Below, piece after piece: positions 21,941 through 31,669 of a DNA stretch of 64,000 bases. The notes under the pieces are model-generated. The model saw only the letters and a program-made list of their open reading frames with translations, was not told where the DNA came from and did no database searches. The stretch comes from Incumbomyces delicatus (Eukaryota; Ascomycota; Eurotiomycetes; Chaetothyriales; Trichomeriaceae): positions 2,728,001 through 2,792,000 of the forward strand of contig JACJVS010000005.1 in NCBI GenBank assembly GCA_017655985.1, written 5' to 3'. Numbering within the stretch: position 1 is the stretch's first letter; every line of letters begins with the position of its first letter. The translations under genes and the position numbers were made by a program.

Positions 21941-22886
21941 CTTGTGCTTGCTTGTTGTTGGACGAAGATGTCGAGCTGAAGACAAAGTAGAGCACAATGT
22001 GCTAAGAAAGCTGAGAGGAGCCATATTCAGACAAGCAATGTTAAGAGCGGCACCGGCAAAAGCTTGTGTTGAAGAGCCAACTCTTGCCGTAATCAATGAA
22101 GTAATCCATACGACATTTCTTTCCCCTTGTGCAGGTACATTCCATCCCGAATGTCTCAATCAGTGGATCATCCCTGCATCCTAAATGCTGTTGAAGACGT
22201 CATTTGTGGCACGGACCGAGGAAAATGTGGAAGCAAGCTCATACTACGAAGGCCCGGCAGTTTCTGGGAGGCCTTTGGGGGAGTGTTAATTTCCTTTACA
22301 TCGAATACAGCCGTAACTCATCCGTCAAGATTTGACCTTGGAATGTGAACTGCAACGCTGATCAGAATCGGCAAATCTGTCTCTTGGAATGTCTCGGATT
22401 CCGGCGTCTTCGCCAGAGATGTTGAGCTGTCTGGACCAATCTGTGAAGCAAGCCCATTCGGCGTGGGAAATCAGCGCCCTGCCCGAAGTCTGTCGCGTGA
22501 TCGCTGCAATTCTCGTCCTTAATTCTGGTTCGGAAGGCTCCTGCTGCAATTTCTTGGTCGATAGCAGACCGGAGGTATCTGCCTTGGCCGTCCGTCTTAA
22601 CTTACACATAGGCCAGGTATGGGTGTTGGTCAAGCTTTACGACACATACCAGTATTTTAGTCGTTCCTGTGGGCTGGAAGTTGTCTGGGTCGGCCAACTG
22701 TTCGGGCTGGGGTGTTCTTTGTCCAGAACGGCAACTTTGTCGGCGACCTACAAAGGGAGCTATCAACCACTTCTAAGGCCTAAACCCAAAGCACCTGCTG
22801 CCAACCCACCTCTGCAAGGGTTAAGTTGAACCTGAGGAAAACCTGCCATGCAAGGTGGGCCATGGCAGGCTCAAAAAATCGCTCAA
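21941..22886. other. Gene-poor region upstream of the MRJP remnant
   Basis: 946 bp. A plus-strand frame at 22389-22829 (146 codons) is open but matches nothing I know. It lies beside the RNase H relic and may be noncoding or part of the same decayed element on the other strand. The promoter of the MRJP gene would lie at the left end. Confidence 0.3.
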
Positions 22887-23386
22887 CTATGGCGGTGGTT
22901 TGGCCAGCCGTGACAAGGCATCGGCCACCACGTTTTGCTTTCCCGGGGTGAACCTAATGTCTAATCGGAATTGTGACAGGTATTGTGAAGCCCGCAAAAT
23001 TCTCGGATTAAGCTTGTCTATATTTGTTGTTGTGAAGATTATCGCCGCCTGGGGGTGCTGGTGCGCGGGAGTCGCGCGGCGGGTAAAGGTTGAATCGCTA
23101 AATTCGGCGGATACAATTGTACTTTTGCCGGTTTAGAGGACACTTAGCTCAAGCGTAGCATTCCATTTATCTTGACAGTTGTGGCCAGCTTGGTCTGAGC
23201 TGCAATGGATGGTGTTGCCGCGTGGTCTGAGCTGCAATGGATGGTGTTGCCGCGTGGTCTGTGGAGAAGATTGTCATGTGTCGTGTCTTGCGGACAACCC
23301 ATGTCAAAGCCGCAATTTCGAGTTCCGTGACGCCCTTTTTCTTCTGCCGCCGTTGTAGCCCTTGACCTAGGGTGCCCGACATTCAT
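22887..23386 (-). mobile_element. Ty3/gypsy retrotransposon RNase H relic
   Basis: Read on the minus strand, 23386 to about 23167 gives GVTELEIAALTWVVRKTRHM followed by FSTDHAATPSIAAQT. About 23050 to 22887 gives NIDKLNPRILRASQYLSQF and FTPGKQNVVADALSRLAKP. These are consecutive parts of the RNase H domain of fungal Ty3/gypsy polyproteins (TELE, TDHAA, VVADALSRL). Between them the frame is broken by a 32-bp tandem duplication and about 100 bp of foreign-looking sequence. No long terminal repeats or reverse transcriptase core were recognised, so this is an old fragment. The open minus-strand frame at 23394-23855 lies where the upstream pol part would be, but I could not match it. Confidence 0.75.
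23192..23255. repeat. Exact 32-bp tandem duplication within the RNase H relic
   Basis: Two adjacent copies (23192-23223 and 23224-23255) of the unit beginning GGTCTGAGCTGCAATGGATG. 32 is not a multiple of three, so the duplication shifts the frame of the RNase H relic after the DHAATPSIAAQ segment. Confidence 0.85.
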
Positions 23387-23858
23387 GGCATTGTCATCTT
23401 AGGTGGTTCGTCCACGTCACTCCCAGGGGTGTTCCCGTCACTCGGGGAACGCCTAAAGGCCTATTATATTGTTTGGCCTCTACTAATAGCGCGTCATGAC
23501 CCGTGGCTTTGCACCTGTTCGACAGCAAATCCCCCCCCGGATTGTGCACTCTAATTTCAGCCCCGTCGTCTATTGTGCTCGAAACGACTTCCTCTTGAGA
23601 GGTCAATCCTGTCAGTTTCCCAACATCGCGATGAGTGACGTCCGTATCAGTCGGATACCCATTGACATACTCTCCTCCTTTTAGGCCTGTCGGATCTTGC
23701 TGATCGAGTCTTACTTGCTTCACGCCAAATGTTCCCTCAGAAATCTCCTTGATAGCGTCTTTACCTTCAAGCCGTCTCACTTTTCCACTCGTCTCCATTT
23801 CCCCCATCGCCCTCGATATCGCATTTTTATCGCCCCTGATATCGCATTTTTGCATCTC

Positions 23859-24170
23859 TCAAACTAGGCGAATGGTTTCGGGGGATACTATGGTTGAAAA
23901 GAGCTCCTCAGGAAGAGTGTTGTCAATCTCGGCGAACCTTTTGAAGATCCAGGCTGCGTGGATGTCGGAGAGAGTAGGTCGCGTTCCAAGGGAAATAAAG
24001 TCCTGACCATCCGTCAGCAAGGCATTCTCCAGAAGCTCCATCTGTGACCGGATCTTGGGCCACTGCCCTCGAAGTGGATATCCTGGGCCATCTTGATTAA
24101 GGAGCACGCCAGGGTGTTTAGAGTGCTGGGAAGCAAATACGAGCGCACCGTTGGCAGATATTGCTCCCAT
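23859..24170 (-). pseudogene. Fragment of a glutathione S-transferase-like protein (C-terminal part)
   Basis: A 103-codon minus-strand frame whose second half resembles the C-terminal helical domain of fungal GST-like proteins: WPKIRSQMELLENALLTDG, then GTRPTLSDIHAAWIFKRF (the usual pattern is ADG...LGT..PSLADI.A.W). The thioredoxin-like N-terminal domain was not found upstream to about 24700. It ends with a stop just before the 23394-23855 open frame. It is probably a detached fragment; a functional short protein cannot be excluded. Confidence 0.45.
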
Positions 24171-25495
24171 CTTGTTTTGGGCTGTGAAAAATCGCCGTCA
24201 TGTCATTCTCTTTCCCTAACTCTGCGCAGAAGTCTTCGGTAAAGCCCTGCCTAGGTTTTGAACCCCAATGCCTGGTGCTGTACCGCCCATTACTAACCCT
24301 CGCAGTGCGTCTAGCGATTGTAGAATCCTTCTTTTCCCATACTCAAATTGCGTCGCAAACCCAGAGAAACTCCTGACCTAGTGAAAGCGGAACGGCGTCT
24401 TGCAAATGAGTCCGATCCACCTTATGATGTCCTCAGAGTCACTCGCTCGCTAGTGCATGACATCCGTCAGTTATGCAAGACTAGGGATTAGATATTCAGT
24501 GATATCAAGAACGGCGGCAGTGTGCATCGCTGTCGCTGTGTCATTGATTGCAGCGGCGATGCTCTTGAGAATTCCGAACGCTTGGATCACAGAGGCCGGC
24601 ATACGGTCTCGAGGCTGGTTGATTTGGAAGTCTTGTAGTGGCCATTGAGCCTGGCATGCCCTATACCCTGTCACCGGACACTTGCATTAAGCCGAGGGTA
24701 TCGGCTTAAGGGATACAGGCTAACTTGATCGAGGACCGGGAACCCTCGATACGGAGGAGCAGACATCAAATACGGTCGAGCGCACAACGGTGACGGGAAG
24801 CAATTGCCAATGGATTGATGTGTTATGATGCATGAAAGGTGATTGATTCTTCTAACGTGGAGCGATACTAGAATAAGCTATATATATGACGCCTGTGGCG
24901 CGCCTTCCGTATCATGATGTGACCGCCTCAGTAGCAGCCAGGGCGAGCAAACGTGGCTGGATAGAATGGTGGTGGGCTGCTATAACTCAAAGACTGCGAG
25001 CCGTAGTCGCTCAACAAGGTACTGGCTCAATCCGGTGACTTAACAATGCATGAAATCTTCCCGCCTGAGAATCTCCTGCCCCCGTTTCGTGCTAGTACAC
25101 AGTTATCTTTTGTTGGAGATGGCGCTTTCCTTCTCGGAATCGTAGGTCGGGGGCCAGATCTGTGCCAAAGCATGGTATCCCCGTAAAATTTCAAGATCAA
25201 TTAGTTTCAGCAATGGAAGACGTGGCAGACACTTTACAACTTTTCGTCCTACAAATCCGAAAACCTTGGAGAGGATTCTACTTGGGGATACCCTCTCGTA
25301 TGAGGTCCATTTTGAGATTCTCCTTAGTCAATTCTCATTTGTCCACTTGATGCGTCTTCCACCCATTCAGGCGGCCCTAGACTGCGAAAGCGACGGGTAC
25401 GTCCTTCCCTAACAATCTGTTGGAGTCTTGCGCGGCACTCGTGCCCTCCAGCATTTGAAGCGCCTAATAGCCTTGCACCAACAACAACATTCTCC
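24171..25495. other. Gene-poor stretch, nothing recognised
   Basis: 1325 bp with only short open frames on both strands (for example 24471-24674 minus and 25162-25350 plus), none with a recognisable motif. It includes an A/T-rich patch near 24880-24890. I see no RNA gene or element ends. Confidence 0.35.
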
Positions 25496-26511
25496 TTGCA
25501 ATCGCACAAACCCGTATTTCCCTTCTCTCATCGACTAATTGGCTTCGCAGAAGGAACACCGCCAGGAGCTCACTCCAGCCACAGAGTTCTCCAAGACCCC
25601 ATTGAGCAACAGAGGAACGTTCCAACCTATAAACGAACCACCATCAATGCGATCAACACAACCAGCACAGTAATCAGATCAATATGTTCAATCGCTAGTC
25701 TCTCCGTGGCTGCCCGAAACCCTGTTCCATTATGGGCATTCAAAGGTGTGGATTCCTCACCCAACCCCAGGCTCCCAAACAAATCCCTGCCCCTGCCTGG
25801 CAGTGGTTTGAACCCACTTGCATGTCTTTCACTACATCAGTGCGGCAATTCCACCAGACCTTGTATTTACTCGAATTGGCCACACTCGACCGTGGCCCAG
25901 AAAGCCCAGATACAAATACTTCACACCCCAGGGCCATGGCTACTCGGTCGAGGACAAGCTTCTCTCTCACTCTTCAATTCGTACATTCGACAACAGAGCG
26001 TCAATGTCTGTGTTCAAAACATATCAGCCCGGTCGACCGGTGTACAATCGCCGGATCAAAGAAGCGGACAGCGTTGGCCAGCTGCGCAACGCAACAAAGT
26101 TGCGCAACTGATCTATTTATAGATCGTCGTCGTCGTCGTCGCCGTCATCTCTTTGCTGTATTATGTCCCCCTTCCACCAGTTCCGTAGGCATTCAAATAC
26201 CTCTAAAGCTTCAGTCGTCAATGCATTGCTTATGAACGTCTTGCAGATGACGCTAAACCGCCGACGCAGCCCCGCGAGTTGTCACTAGAAATCGAGCGTC
26301 ACAAACTGATTGACCGCAATACCAGCCAGCAACCTCTCCGGGGGCTGTCGACAAGCAATATTGAGTTCTATATGCCCACCATTCAGACGAATAACGACCA
26401 GCATCAATGCCCGCGACGTCGCCGCGGGTATATAGCTGATCTTTATGTATGTACTGAAGAGGAGGAACGTTTTCGCTATCTAAACGCAACCGCGTAAGCG
26501 CTGGCATCTTA
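25496..26511. other. Overlapping open frames without support; close inverted TIR pair inside
   Basis: Three plus-strand frames overlap here (25496-26122 of 208 codons, 25732-26235 of 167, 25818-26111 of 97). None resembles a known family and they cannot all be coding. The third ends in QLRNATKLRN because it reads through a close inverted pair: CAGCTGCGCAACG at 26079-26091 and GTTGCGCAACTG at 26099-26110. That pair matches the ends of the inverted-repeat element at 45764-45969 with one mismatch, so it may be an element footprint. A (CGT)n-like run follows near 26123-26145. Confidence 0.35.
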
Positions 26512-27801
26512 GTGGCGAATATACAAAAGATCTATACCAAGAGCAACGGGGCGGTGAAGATGAGCAAAATTCTATACGTTCTATACGAGCTATTCCTCTT
26601 CCATCGACGCGAAATGATTGCTAGGATGGGCCGAAAGTACGGGTTCAACCCGACTCTGTCACAGTTGAATGCTCGCTTTGGAAAGTGGGGACTGAGTTGT
26701 TATGACACTGTCTGCCGAGATGGGCGAACTTCTCAGGGAACCATGATTGCTCAAGATGTTCCGGATCCTCACTCAACAATGGAAGCACATGACTCTGGGC
26801 CAACACTGGGGAATCCATGGAATGAGCACCACATAGATGGACAGGATCTCACTGAATACTATCATAACAACGAGGCAAGGCAGACAACTCCTGTACGAGG
26901 AAACCGTGGGCCTTGGCAATCGCACCCGCATGAAAGCTCGGAAGCCAACATTCACGAGAATCAGGTAGCTCTGGACAGCGATTCGCTCTCTATTGTCGAT
27001 TTAGAGCTGCCGACGGAAATGCAGGATGTGAATGACATCCTGATCAACATCAGGACTTTCTTCGAGTCTATCGACTTAAGCCACCGTGATGAGGAGCATA
27101 GCCGTCATATCGTTACGAAGAACTGCTCATCAGGCACAGCGCAGACTATTTTGTCTTCAACGTCGTTGCGAATTTGCATAGTCAACACTTTTGACACGCT
27201 GCTCCTGGCTTCCGCCATGTGGGAGGCCGATTCTCAATTTATGGCTATCAAGAAGCTAAGGCGGGCCGGCAATATGGTGGAGTCAGCCTTTTTGCGACCG
27301 TCACCATTACTCTTCTTTCTAGTGTTGCCTCTCTTTTCATGGATGTCGCGGACTCAATTTCCCTTGTACCAAAGTCTGGTGTTGAAACTCCTATTAGCTG
27401 TGTCGACGGAGCGGTTTGGACCTTGCCATCCAATTGCAACGACAATCCGGCGGTTCCATGAGTATAGAAAACTCGATCTAGTGGTGTGGTGGCCAGTGAT
27501 CTGGAAAGTCACGCTCACGCTCTCTACTAAGCAATCGGAGCTAAATGATTGTTTTAGATCCGATGGTAATTTGTCAAAGCGTGAGATAATCCCGGACGAC
27601 ATTGAAGGAATGTTCCCCCTGCATCGCCTCAAAGACTGGGACGGTTCATTGAAACGCATTATGCGTTGGCCGTCTTGCCTTGCAATGCATGCTCGCCCGG
27701 CTGCTTGCGGTACGGACCTGACATGGCCGGCGTTGAAATCATGCTTGGTTACGCGTGGCAATGCCACAACAATTGTTGTCTTTTCCTGTATCTGTAGATA
27801 G
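26512..27801 (+). CDS. Clr5-domain-like fungal accessory protein, possibly decayed
   Basis: A 429-codon plus-strand frame. Residues 33-60 (HRREMIARMGRKYGFNPTLS and QLNARFGKWGLS) fit the second half of the fungal Clr5 domain, a small DNA-binding-like N-terminal domain. The expected first half (Trp, then a helix ending in a Leu-Tyr pair) is poorly conserved or spliced from upstream. The rest is helical, ending in ATTIVVFSCICR. After the stop at 27801 another frame continues with EGDLKQASDDARP and DYLDGVTNCNWQRRVLEETS (to about 27975), which looks like the missing tail. So an unrecognised intron or a frameshift is likely. A nuclear or regulatory role is inference. The first codons are uncertain because the upstream sequence is open. 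Confidence 0.45.
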   Translation: MANIQKIYTKSNGAVKMSKILYVLYELFLFHRREMIARMGRKYGFNPTLSQLNARFGKWGLSCYDTVCRDGRTSQGTMIAQDVPDPHSTMEAHDSGPTLGNPWNEHHIDGQDLTEYYHNNEARQTTPVRGNRGPWQSHPHESSEANIHENQVALDSDSLSIVDLELPTEMQDVNDILINIRTFFESIDLSHRDEEHSRHIVTKNCSSGTAQTILSSTSLRICIVNTFDTLLLASAMWEADSQFMAIKKLRRAGNMVESAFLRPSPLLFFLVLPLFSWMSRTQFPLYQSLVLKLLLAVSTERFGPCHPIATTIRRFHEYRKLDLVVWWPVIWKVTLTLSTKQSELNDCFRSDGNLSKREIIPDDIEGMFPLHRLKDWDGSLKRIMRWPSCLAMHARPAACGTDLTWPALKSCLVTRGNATTIVVFSCICR

Positions 27802-28676
27802 ATACGTTGAGGGGATTCGAGGGAGATTTGAAGCAAGCTAGTGATGACGCAAGGCCCTCTATTAGCAATCGGGACTACCTTGACGGAGTCACAAATTGCA
27901 ACTGGCAGAGACGGGTCCTCGAAGAAACGAGTTACATTGCAGACGCTCACTTTCCTCTGCTCTCCTCTGGAATCCGTTAACCGGTCTGCCAACAAGCTTC
28001 TTTCAAAACCTAGCCCCGCCTGCAGGAAGATCAAGTCCTGGATACTTACTTTGGGCCGGAACCCTACAAAAATGATATTTCCAAGGCGTCCTTCCAAACA
28101 AGATGCAAAGTTTCGGAACCACAAGAATCCCCAATTCGACTTCCTACTCGACTACATTTATGTCAGTTACATTACTTCAGCTGGCCTCATGTCACCATGG
28201 CTAGATCCCTTCTGCAGACTGAAAGGGGCATATATAGCACGCGATCGGGGGGGGTTCCGTGTCCCGTTCCTGGGTGGGAGAGGGAAACGAGAGACAGCTA
28301 TTTATCAATTTTGCATGGCGATAACGTAGCAATGGCATTTGGCTCTTCCTTTTGACATGGCTCGTCGTCTCCCTCGCAAGGGTGCAGGAGTTGCTGCGGC
28401 CTCTTTTGAGCTGCGTGTTGCACAGATGTGGAATTTGGGGATTTTGGTCTTGGGTTATTATCTGGTTTTTGGGGTCTGTTGTAGGAAAGGAAGGTGTGAG
28501 AAGCTGGTCTCTTTATCATGATGAATGTCGGTGTCATGCGTGCATGGTCTGGATGGAGTGCTATCTAGGTATCTAAGCACCTAGGTAACGTTTGTTGGTC
28601 TGTCTTTCGATCGTTCTTGGGGCCGGGACAGGGTAATTTAGACGATATATGTACGAAGTAATTCTAAATAACCTAT
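27802..28676. other. Region between the Clr5-like frame and the aldehyde dehydrogenase gene
   Basis: 875 bp. Its first 170 bp probably hold the displaced tail of the Clr5-like gene. The remainder has only short frames and a GATCGGGGGGGG stretch near 28240; the right end is the 3' flank of the dehydrogenase gene. The 256-codon minus-strand frame spanning 27354-28124 is antisense to the Clr5-like frame and is not supported. Confidence 0.35.
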
Positions 28677-30560
28677 TCAAAGCACTTTTTTCGCGCTGCT
28701 ATCAGTGGATGGTTTACCTCCTGCAAGAGCTTTGAGCAGCGACACGACGCCCTTGACCATGCCCGTCCAGCTCGGAGAATAGCCGGTCCGAACGATTCCT
28801 TCACACGCCTGGTAGCCTGCGTCCGCCAAGACTGGATACTGCAACGGGCCCGGGATTTCAGTCTTGATACCCAACAGCGTCGCCCACCACGCATCCTCGC
28901 AAATACTTTTGGAATTGCACAGGCCTCTGAGGCCCTCCTCACCACCGAACCTACCGTAGCCCGAACCCTTGACACCGCCGAACGGCAAGGAGCAGACATA
29001 GAAGGCGCCGAAATCATTGATGCTGACCATGCCGCTCTTGACGCCGCGCGCTATCCGCTGCAGGATCGGTTTGTTTTTCGCCGTCGCTGCGCCGAAGACC
29101 GACGCGCCCAGCCCGTAGGAGGTGCGGTTCGCGAGCTCGATCGCGTGCTGCACATTGTCGGCTTGCAGAACGGTGCAGACGGGAGCGAATAGCTCTGTCT
29201 GTGCTAGCTCAGAGTCCGGCGGCACGTTGCTGAGAAGCGTCGGGAGGAAGTAGTGGCCCAGAGGGTATTTCGGGTGATTGTATCGCTTCCCGCCGGCGTG
29301 GAGGACGGCGCCATGTGAGACTGCTTTAATGATGAGGGCTTCGAGCCGGTCGAACGATGCCGGAGAGATCATGCTGCCCATGTCGACGTCTTGGTCGCCG
29401 GGGTTCTCCTGGAGGGTGATGCTGCCCAGGCGCATCGTGTCGATCTTGGCTTTTAGTTTCTGGACCAGCAGGTCGTGCACGCCGCGCAGGGCGATGATCC
29501 GCTCGATTCCGATGCAGTTTTGGCCGGCGGACTGGAAGGTGCCCCGCATGAGGATCGCGACGATGCTGTCGATGTCCTTGATCGTGGCCTTGTCATCGAG
29601 AATGATTGCTGGGTCTTTACCACCAAGTTCGACGGTAACAGGCGTCAGAGACTTTGCGGCGGAAGTGCATACTTTGTGGGCAACGGCCTGAGAGCCGATG
29701 AAGGTGATGTGAGCGATGCCCGGGTGGGATGTGAGATAGTCTGCAGTGTCTGGGAGGCAGATGACGTTCTGGACAAGCTCGGGATTATGACCTAGTGTCT
29801 TGAGCGCGGTCCGGACTATGGAGAGATAGTAAAAGCTGGACCAACAGGTCTGCTCGCTGGGTTTGATGACAATGGCATTCCCCGAGAAGAGGGCGCTGAT
29901 GACGGTGCTGATCCAGCTGTGGAAGGGATAGTTCCAGCTGAAACACGAGGCAACCACACCGAGAGGCTCATAGATGACATAGTTTTTCTTGTAGCACATC
30001 AGCAGATTCGTTGGCCTGTGGGACGGCATCAGCGCCTTTTCTCCATGCTTGATTGTCCACTGCAGCTTCTCCACCGTCACGAGGATCTCGCCGAAGCTGG
30101 CATCAATCTTGGTCTTGCCCGAGTCGAGGCATGCAGCCTTGATGATGGTGGATTGGTTTTGGACGACATGCTCCAGAAGAGTGTTGAGCAGCTTCTTCCT
30201 CTGGCCGAAGGTTGTCTTTGCCCACTCTACCTGCGCCTCTGCTGCCCTCGCGATGACATCGTCGATGTCGGCATTGGTGGCGGGGACAAGAGGTTCCGTG
30301 GTCAGCAGACGACCATCAGCAGGGCAGCGAGGATATATCTTTCCACCTCGAATCTCAGGCTTGCTGGTAGCGGCAGCCAAATCCCACTTAGCATCGTCGC
30401 GCAGTTGCGGTGGGGGCTCGACGTGCAGAGGGACGGCGGCGATATCATCACCGCGCGAGACAAGAGCAAAGGCGACCAGCAGGACAGTGCTCACTAGAGC
30501 AGCGAAGAGGCTCAATCCATTAAGCTCAGACAGCGGCTGGATCCAGCGGGATGCATCCAT
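28677..30560 (-). CDS. MSC7: Membrane-anchored aldehyde dehydrogenase, Msc7-like
   Basis: NAD(P)-dependent aldehyde dehydrogenase superfamily protein of the ER-anchored Msc7 type; the natural substrate is unknown. It is a single exon. I choose the ATG at 30560 (MDASRWIQPLSELNG), giving 627 aa; an in-frame ATG at 30674 would add 38 residues without family character. Residues about 17-35 are hydrophobic (LSLFAALVSTVLLVAFAL), a likely N-terminal anchor. The dehydrogenase domain has FSWNYPFHSW, the VIKPSEQTCWSS cofactor segment, VELGGKDPA with the general-base glutamate (Glu311), and FQSAGQNCIGIER with the catalytic cysteine (Cys349). The C-terminus has YSPSWTGMVKGVVSLLKALAGG, a second membrane-associating stretch. 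Length matches yeast Msc7 (about 640 aa). It is intact within an otherwise decayed neighbourhood. Confidence 0.9.
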   Translation of the reverse strand: MDASRWIQPLSELNGLSLFAALVSTVLLVAFALVSRGDDIAAVPLHVEPPPQLRDDAKWDLAAATSKPEIRGGKIYPRCPADGRLLTTEPLVPATNADIDDVIARAAEAQVEWAKTTFGQRKKLLNTLLEHVVQNQSTIIKAACLDSGKTKIDASFGEILVTVEKLQWTIKHGEKALMPSHRPTNLLMCYKKNYVIYEPLGVVASCFSWNYPFHSWISTVISALFSGNAIVIKPSEQTCWSSFYYLSIVRTALKTLGHNPELVQNVICLPDTADYLTSHPGIAHITFIGSQAVAHKVCTSAAKSLTPVTVELGGKDPAIILDDKATIKDIDSIVAILMRGTFQSAGQNCIGIERIIALRGVHDLLVQKLKAKIDTMRLGSITLQENPGDQDVDMGSMISPASFDRLEALIIKAVSHGAVLHAGGKRYNHPKYPLGHYFLPTLLSNVPPDSELAQTELFAPVCTVLQADNVQHAIELANRTSYGLGASVFGAATAKNKPILQRIARGVKSGMVSINDFGAFYVCSLPFGGVKGSGYGRFGGEEGLRGLCNSKSICEDAWWATLLGIKTEIPGPLQYPVLADAGYQACEGIVRTGYSPSWTGMVKGVVSLLKALAGGKPSTDSSAKKVL

Positions 30561-31403
30561 AGTACGAAGTACGATGCCGCCCTTACTCAACTTGTGCCCA
30601 CAAAACTGCTTACGATATTTTCCCCCAGACTCAAAAAAGGCATTTCTCCTCTCCAGCCACAGCAGGAAGTTCACGCCACAGCTACTGCAGGTGCGCGAGG
30701 AGCCACATCACGAGCCTCAATCCGAGCGACTCCATGTCAGCCACAGCTTGGGGGGATCTCGATTTTCACTTTGCCAAATTGCAATCGTCGATGTTCTGCC
30801 GTTGTGGCTAAAACCAACCACGGCCGTCATAATGTGGCGCAAAATCCAAGTTTCACGGTTCTCGTTGGTCGGCTCGGTGACGTAGGCATGGTCATGGGTA
30901 GGCGGGAAAAACTGTAGGTCACCAGCCCACCCTTATCACCTTGGACCAATCAACCGGCGACTTTTTACCGGCCGAGCAAGTTTCCTTGATTTCCTTTCAA
31001 CGACACCCTTGGTATGCTGTCATAACAACGCCCAAAGAAGCCTTCGACTAGAGCCAAGCGAGGTCGACGAACAGGTTTGGTTCCTTGCTGGATGATATGT
31101 GCAATTTGCATCGTACTTTCTACTGTCAAACGCGCTCTGGGATCGGTTTCCGGCCATGACGCATACGTCATTTGCCCGTGCCGGTGGAGATTGCCTTGTG
31201 AAGACTGGGGAGGTACAATCCGTTGTTTGTCTCGTGCTACGTATTAATAAAGCCATGTTGTGCCCTCGATAGCCTTGTGAAGTGTTTCTTTCTCTCCAAC
31301 GCAAACCTTTGGAATCTACCACTTCATCCAACTACACATACCCTACCATTCAACAGGAACCCAGATCAGCAATACACAGATCAGCCAGACACATATCAGC
31401 AAG
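30561..31403. other. Divergent promoter region, MSC7-like gene to 70-aa protein gene
   Basis: 843 bp between two divergent genes. Frames here are mostly antisense to, or just upstream of, the dehydrogenase start. No motif of known function is evident. Confidence 0.4.
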
Positions 31404-31669
31404 ATGGGTGCCGTCGTCTCTTGTGTAAGTCCATCGTCTTTCTTGTCCCGCCAGCCTTTGCTAATGACTACTTCCAGCTACGTTCGATATGCCAGACCAT
31501 AGGCAGTGTCCTTATGGCCATCGTCAACGGCATCGGCTCCATCATCATGGCCATCGTTAACGGCATTGTTTCCTTCTTCAACATCATCATCTCATGCCTC
31601 ACCTGCGGCCGTGGCGGTCGACGAGGGGGGACGAGACGGACGAGGACAACAAGAACAAGTCGGATCTAG
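31404..31669 (+). CDS. Small conserved hydrophobic fungal protein (70 aa)
   Basis: Two exons, 31404-31424 and 31478-31669, with a perfect GTAAGT donor and a CTTCCAG acceptor, giving 70 aa. The protein starts MGAVVSCLRSICQTIGS. It continues with two related hydrophobic units (VLMAIVNGIGSI and IMAIVNGIVSF) and FFNIIISCLTCGRGG, and ends in a basic Arg/Thr/Gly tail. Similar tiny proteins with the MGAVVSC start and an ISCLTC segment are common in filamentous fungi; none has an assigned function that I know. The N-terminal Gly-Ala-Val-Val-Ser-Cys could be a lipid-modification site (inference). It is too short and split to be found by simple ORF criteria. Confidence 0.8.

Noticed and set aside
17871..22160. 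Secondary-metabolite cluster (transporter, secreted protein, later DHA2 pump and oxidases)
   Set aside because: No backbone enzyme (PKS, NRPS, terpene cyclase) or pathway regulator is present, and two of the members are broken.
25496..26122. 208-codon plus-strand frame as a gene
   Set aside because: Composition is Ser/Pro/Asn-rich without pattern, it overlaps two other frames, and its region contains a footprint-like inverted pair.
27354..28124. 256-codon minus-strand frame
   Set aside because: Antisense to the Clr5-like frame, without recognisable motifs.
29278..30497. Long plus-strand frames opposite the aldehyde dehydrogenase
   Set aside because: Antisense shadows of a well-conserved catalytic gene.
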